DNA from: Bradyrhizobium sp. WSM3983
Lineage (GTDB): Bacteria; Pseudomonadota; Alphaproteobacteria; Rhizobiales; Xanthobacteraceae
Reading direction: 5' to 3'
NCBI RefSeq assembly: GCF_000473045.1
Contig: NZ_AXAY01000008.1
Coordinates: 1 to 64,000, forward strand
DNA length: 64,000 nucleotides
Of this stretch, positions 62,763-64,000 are shown one piece after another. The notes below the pieces were generated by a model. It was given only the letters and a program-made list of their open reading frames with translations, was not told the origin of the DNA and made no database searches. Each line of letters starts with the position of its first letter. Position 1 is the first letter of the stretch. Made by a program: the position numbers and the translations under genes.

Positions 62763-63689
62763 TCACTTGCGGACCTTGAGGGCGAACAGCCCTTGCGGCC
62801 GCAGCATCAGGATTCCGACAACGGCGAGCAGCGTCAGCACCTTGGCCATCGAGCCCGACATGAAGAACTCGAGGGTGGATTGCGTCTGCGAGATCGAGAA
62901 GGCCGAGGCGATGGTGCCGACCAGGCTCGCGGCGCCGCCGAACACGACCACGAGGAACGTGTCGACGATGTAGAGCTGTCCCGAGGTCGGCCCGGTCGAG
63001 CCGATCATGGTGAAGGCGCTGCCGGCGACGCCGGCGATGCCGCAGCCGAGACCGAAGGTGTAACGGTCGACCTTTTCGGTGTTGATGCCGACGGCGCCGG
63101 CCATGATGCGATTCTGCACGACGGCGCGAACCTGGCGGCCCCAGCGCGACTTGTACATCACATAGGCGACGGAGATCGTGATCAGGACGGTGAGGCACAT
63201 CACGAACACGCCGTTGATCGGCACTTCGATGCTATCGGTGACGTGCAGCGAGCCGAGCATCCATTGCGGCAGCTCGACGCCGACTTCGCGTGCGCCGAAC
63301 ACGGAGCGATAAGCCTGCTGCAACATCAGGCTGAGTCCCCAGGTTGCGAGCAGCGTGTCGAGCGGACGCTTGTAGAGATGCCGTATCAGCACCCATTCCA
63401 CCAGCATCCCTAATGCGCCGGATGCGATGAACGCCAGGATCATCGCGAGGAAGAAATAGCCGCTGAACAGGCCCGGCAAATAGGACTGGAAGAAATTCGA
63501 GGTCATCCAGGTGACATAGGCCCCCAAGATCATGAACTCGCCATGAGCCATGTTGATGACGCCCATCTGGCCGAAGATGATCGCAAGTCCGAGCGCCATC
63601 AGCACGTAGACCGAGAACAGGATCAGTCCCGCAAAACCCTGCATGACGAAGATGGAGCCAAGGTCACCAATCGAATAGTCGCCGAACAT
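62763..63689 (-). CDS. urtB: Urea/amide ABC importer permease UrtB
   Basis: A 308-residue LivH-type permease with the conserved INMAHGEFMILGAYVTWM (near residues 45-62) and EWVLIRHLYKRPLDTLLATW. It pairs with UrtC. The ATG at 63689 (MFGDYSIGD) follows GGAGGA by five bases and is preferred over a distal start at 63767 that would run through the hairpin at 63716. It lies 18 bases before urtC. Confidence 0.92.
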   Translation of the reverse strand: MFGDYSIGDLGSIFVMQGFAGLILFSVYVLMALGLAIIFGQMGVINMAHGEFMILGAYVTWMTSNFFQSYLPGLFSGYFFLAMILAFIASGALGMLVEWVLIRHLYKRPLDTLLATWGLSLMLQQAYRSVFGAREVGVELPQWMLGSLHVTDSIEVPINGVFVMCLTVLITISVAYVMYKSRWGRQVRAVVQNRIMAGAVGINTEKVDRYTFGLGCGIAGVAGSAFTMIGSTGPTSGQLYIVDTFLVVVFGGAASLVGTIASAFSISQTQSTLEFFMSGSMAKVLTLLAVVGILMLRPQGLFALKVRK

Positions 63690-63715
63690 CGATGTCCTCC
63701 GTCGGGGAATAGGGT

Positions 63716-63745
63716 CCCGCGTCGCGAGCAGATTCGCGACGCGGG
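63716..63745. promoter_or_regulatory. 12-bp perfect hairpin between urtA and urtB
   Basis: CCCGCGTCGCGA and TCGCGACGCGGG pair perfectly around the six-base loop GCAGAT. In the mRNA it lies 77 bases after the urtA stop and 26 bases before the urtB start. No T-run follows, so it is more likely an RNA-stabilising or attenuating element than a full terminator. Confidence 0.6.
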
Positions 63746-63822
63746 GGTCTTGAGCATGGACTTGCAATCCACGCCAGGGAGCGGCTTGAACTTGAGGGAA
63801 ACCGCGGTAGTCGCCGCGTCTC

Positions 63823-64000
63823 TTACTGATAACCCTTCGGGAACGGATCCGGCTCGACGAGATCGGCGGTCTCGTAGATCAGCTCGAACTGGCCATCGAG
63901 CTTGGCGCGGCCCACCCGGGTCTTCGACCAGAGATGATGATTTTCGTGGATACGCACATAGCCTTCCGGTGCGCCCTTGAACTCGACGCCGGGCGAAGCC
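63823..64000 (-). CDS. urtA: Urea/amide ABC importer binding protein UrtA (C-terminal fragment)
   Basis: The last 58 codons of a gene that continues past the right edge. The frame ends ...ELIYETADLVEPDPFPKGYQ and a TAA (63825-63823). The EPDPFPKGYQ ending and the position upstream of urtB fit the type I urea/amide-binding protein. Only the C-terminus is visible; signal peptide and ligand residues are outside the window. Confidence 0.8.
   Translation of the reverse strand, partial: ASPGVEFKGAPEGYVRIHENHHLWSKTRVGRAKLDGQFELIYETADLVEPDPFPKGYQ

Overview
The window is a GC-rich chromosomal segment from an alphaproteobacterium, most likely Bradyrhizobium or a close relative. The inference rests on three things seen in the sequence: strong GC3 bias, many stand-alone branched-chain-type solute-binding proteins and CoA-dependent catabolic genes, and seven copies of a 121-133 bp inverted repeat with ends like GTCGTCCCGGCGAAGG / CCTTCGCCGGGACGAC, a type common in Bradyrhizobium intergenic regions. 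No rRNA, tRNA, CRISPR array, prophage or intact insertion sequence was found. The only mobile trace is a frameshifted transposase-like 3' end at the extreme left.

Layout. 1-5.2 kb: transposase remnant, two MFS transporters (minus strand) and an S9 prolyl-oligopeptidase-family peptidase. 5.3-12.2 kb: a DUF938 methyltransferase-like gene divergent from a thiosulfate-oxidation cluster soxX-Y-Z-A-K-B followed by a periplasmic DsrE-like protein and a persulfide dioxygenase-rhodanese fusion; soxCD is absent here. 12.3-15.5 kb: small charged protein and two MFS transporters. 15.6-20.2 kb: an AttEFGH-like ABC exporter (ATPase, fused double permease, CrtC/lipocalin-like AttH) plus a MAPEG protein. 20.4-26.3 kb: orphan solute-binding protein and an RND efflux pump with its lipoprotein adaptor. 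26.7-35.3 kb: iron-type alcohol dehydrogenase/maleylacetate reductase, acyl-CoA ligase and a complete dipeptide/oligopeptide ABC importer (SBP, two permeases, two ATPases).

35.4-46.5 kb is a CoA-thioester catabolic region: biotin-dependent acyl-CoA carboxylase (both subunits), a BKACE-family beta-keto acid cleavage enzyme, an AraC regulator, a GST, an acyl-CoA dehydrogenase divergent from an acyl-CoA ligase, and an orphan LivK-type binding protein bounded by two good intrinsic terminators. 46.5-50.4 kb holds a Gram-negative sortase system: an XRE regulator divergent from a VIT/VWA surface protein with a C-terminal LPKTA sorting signal, overlapping a class GN sortase gene. 50.5-56.9 kb: NDP-forming acyl-CoA synthetase, solitary MCE protein, and a 1030-residue autotransporter.

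57.1-64.0 kb is a short-chain amide/urea utilisation operon read right to left: urtA (partial, cut by the window edge), urtB, urtC, urtD, urtE, formamidase fmdA, FmdB zinc ribbon and aliphatic amidase amiE. The ABC importer would bring in urea or short amides, which AmiE and FmdA hydrolyse to ammonia plus a carboxylate.

The non-coding DNA is dominated by at least five families of inverted repeats. Some lie inside apparent operons, and two strong hairpins lie exactly at solute-binding-protein/permease junctions. I did not find a clearly undescribed system. The best candidates for a closer look are the sortase/VIT-VWA pair, the soxCD-less XYZAKB cluster with its sulfane-processing partners, the BKACE-carboxylase cluster, and the repeat families.
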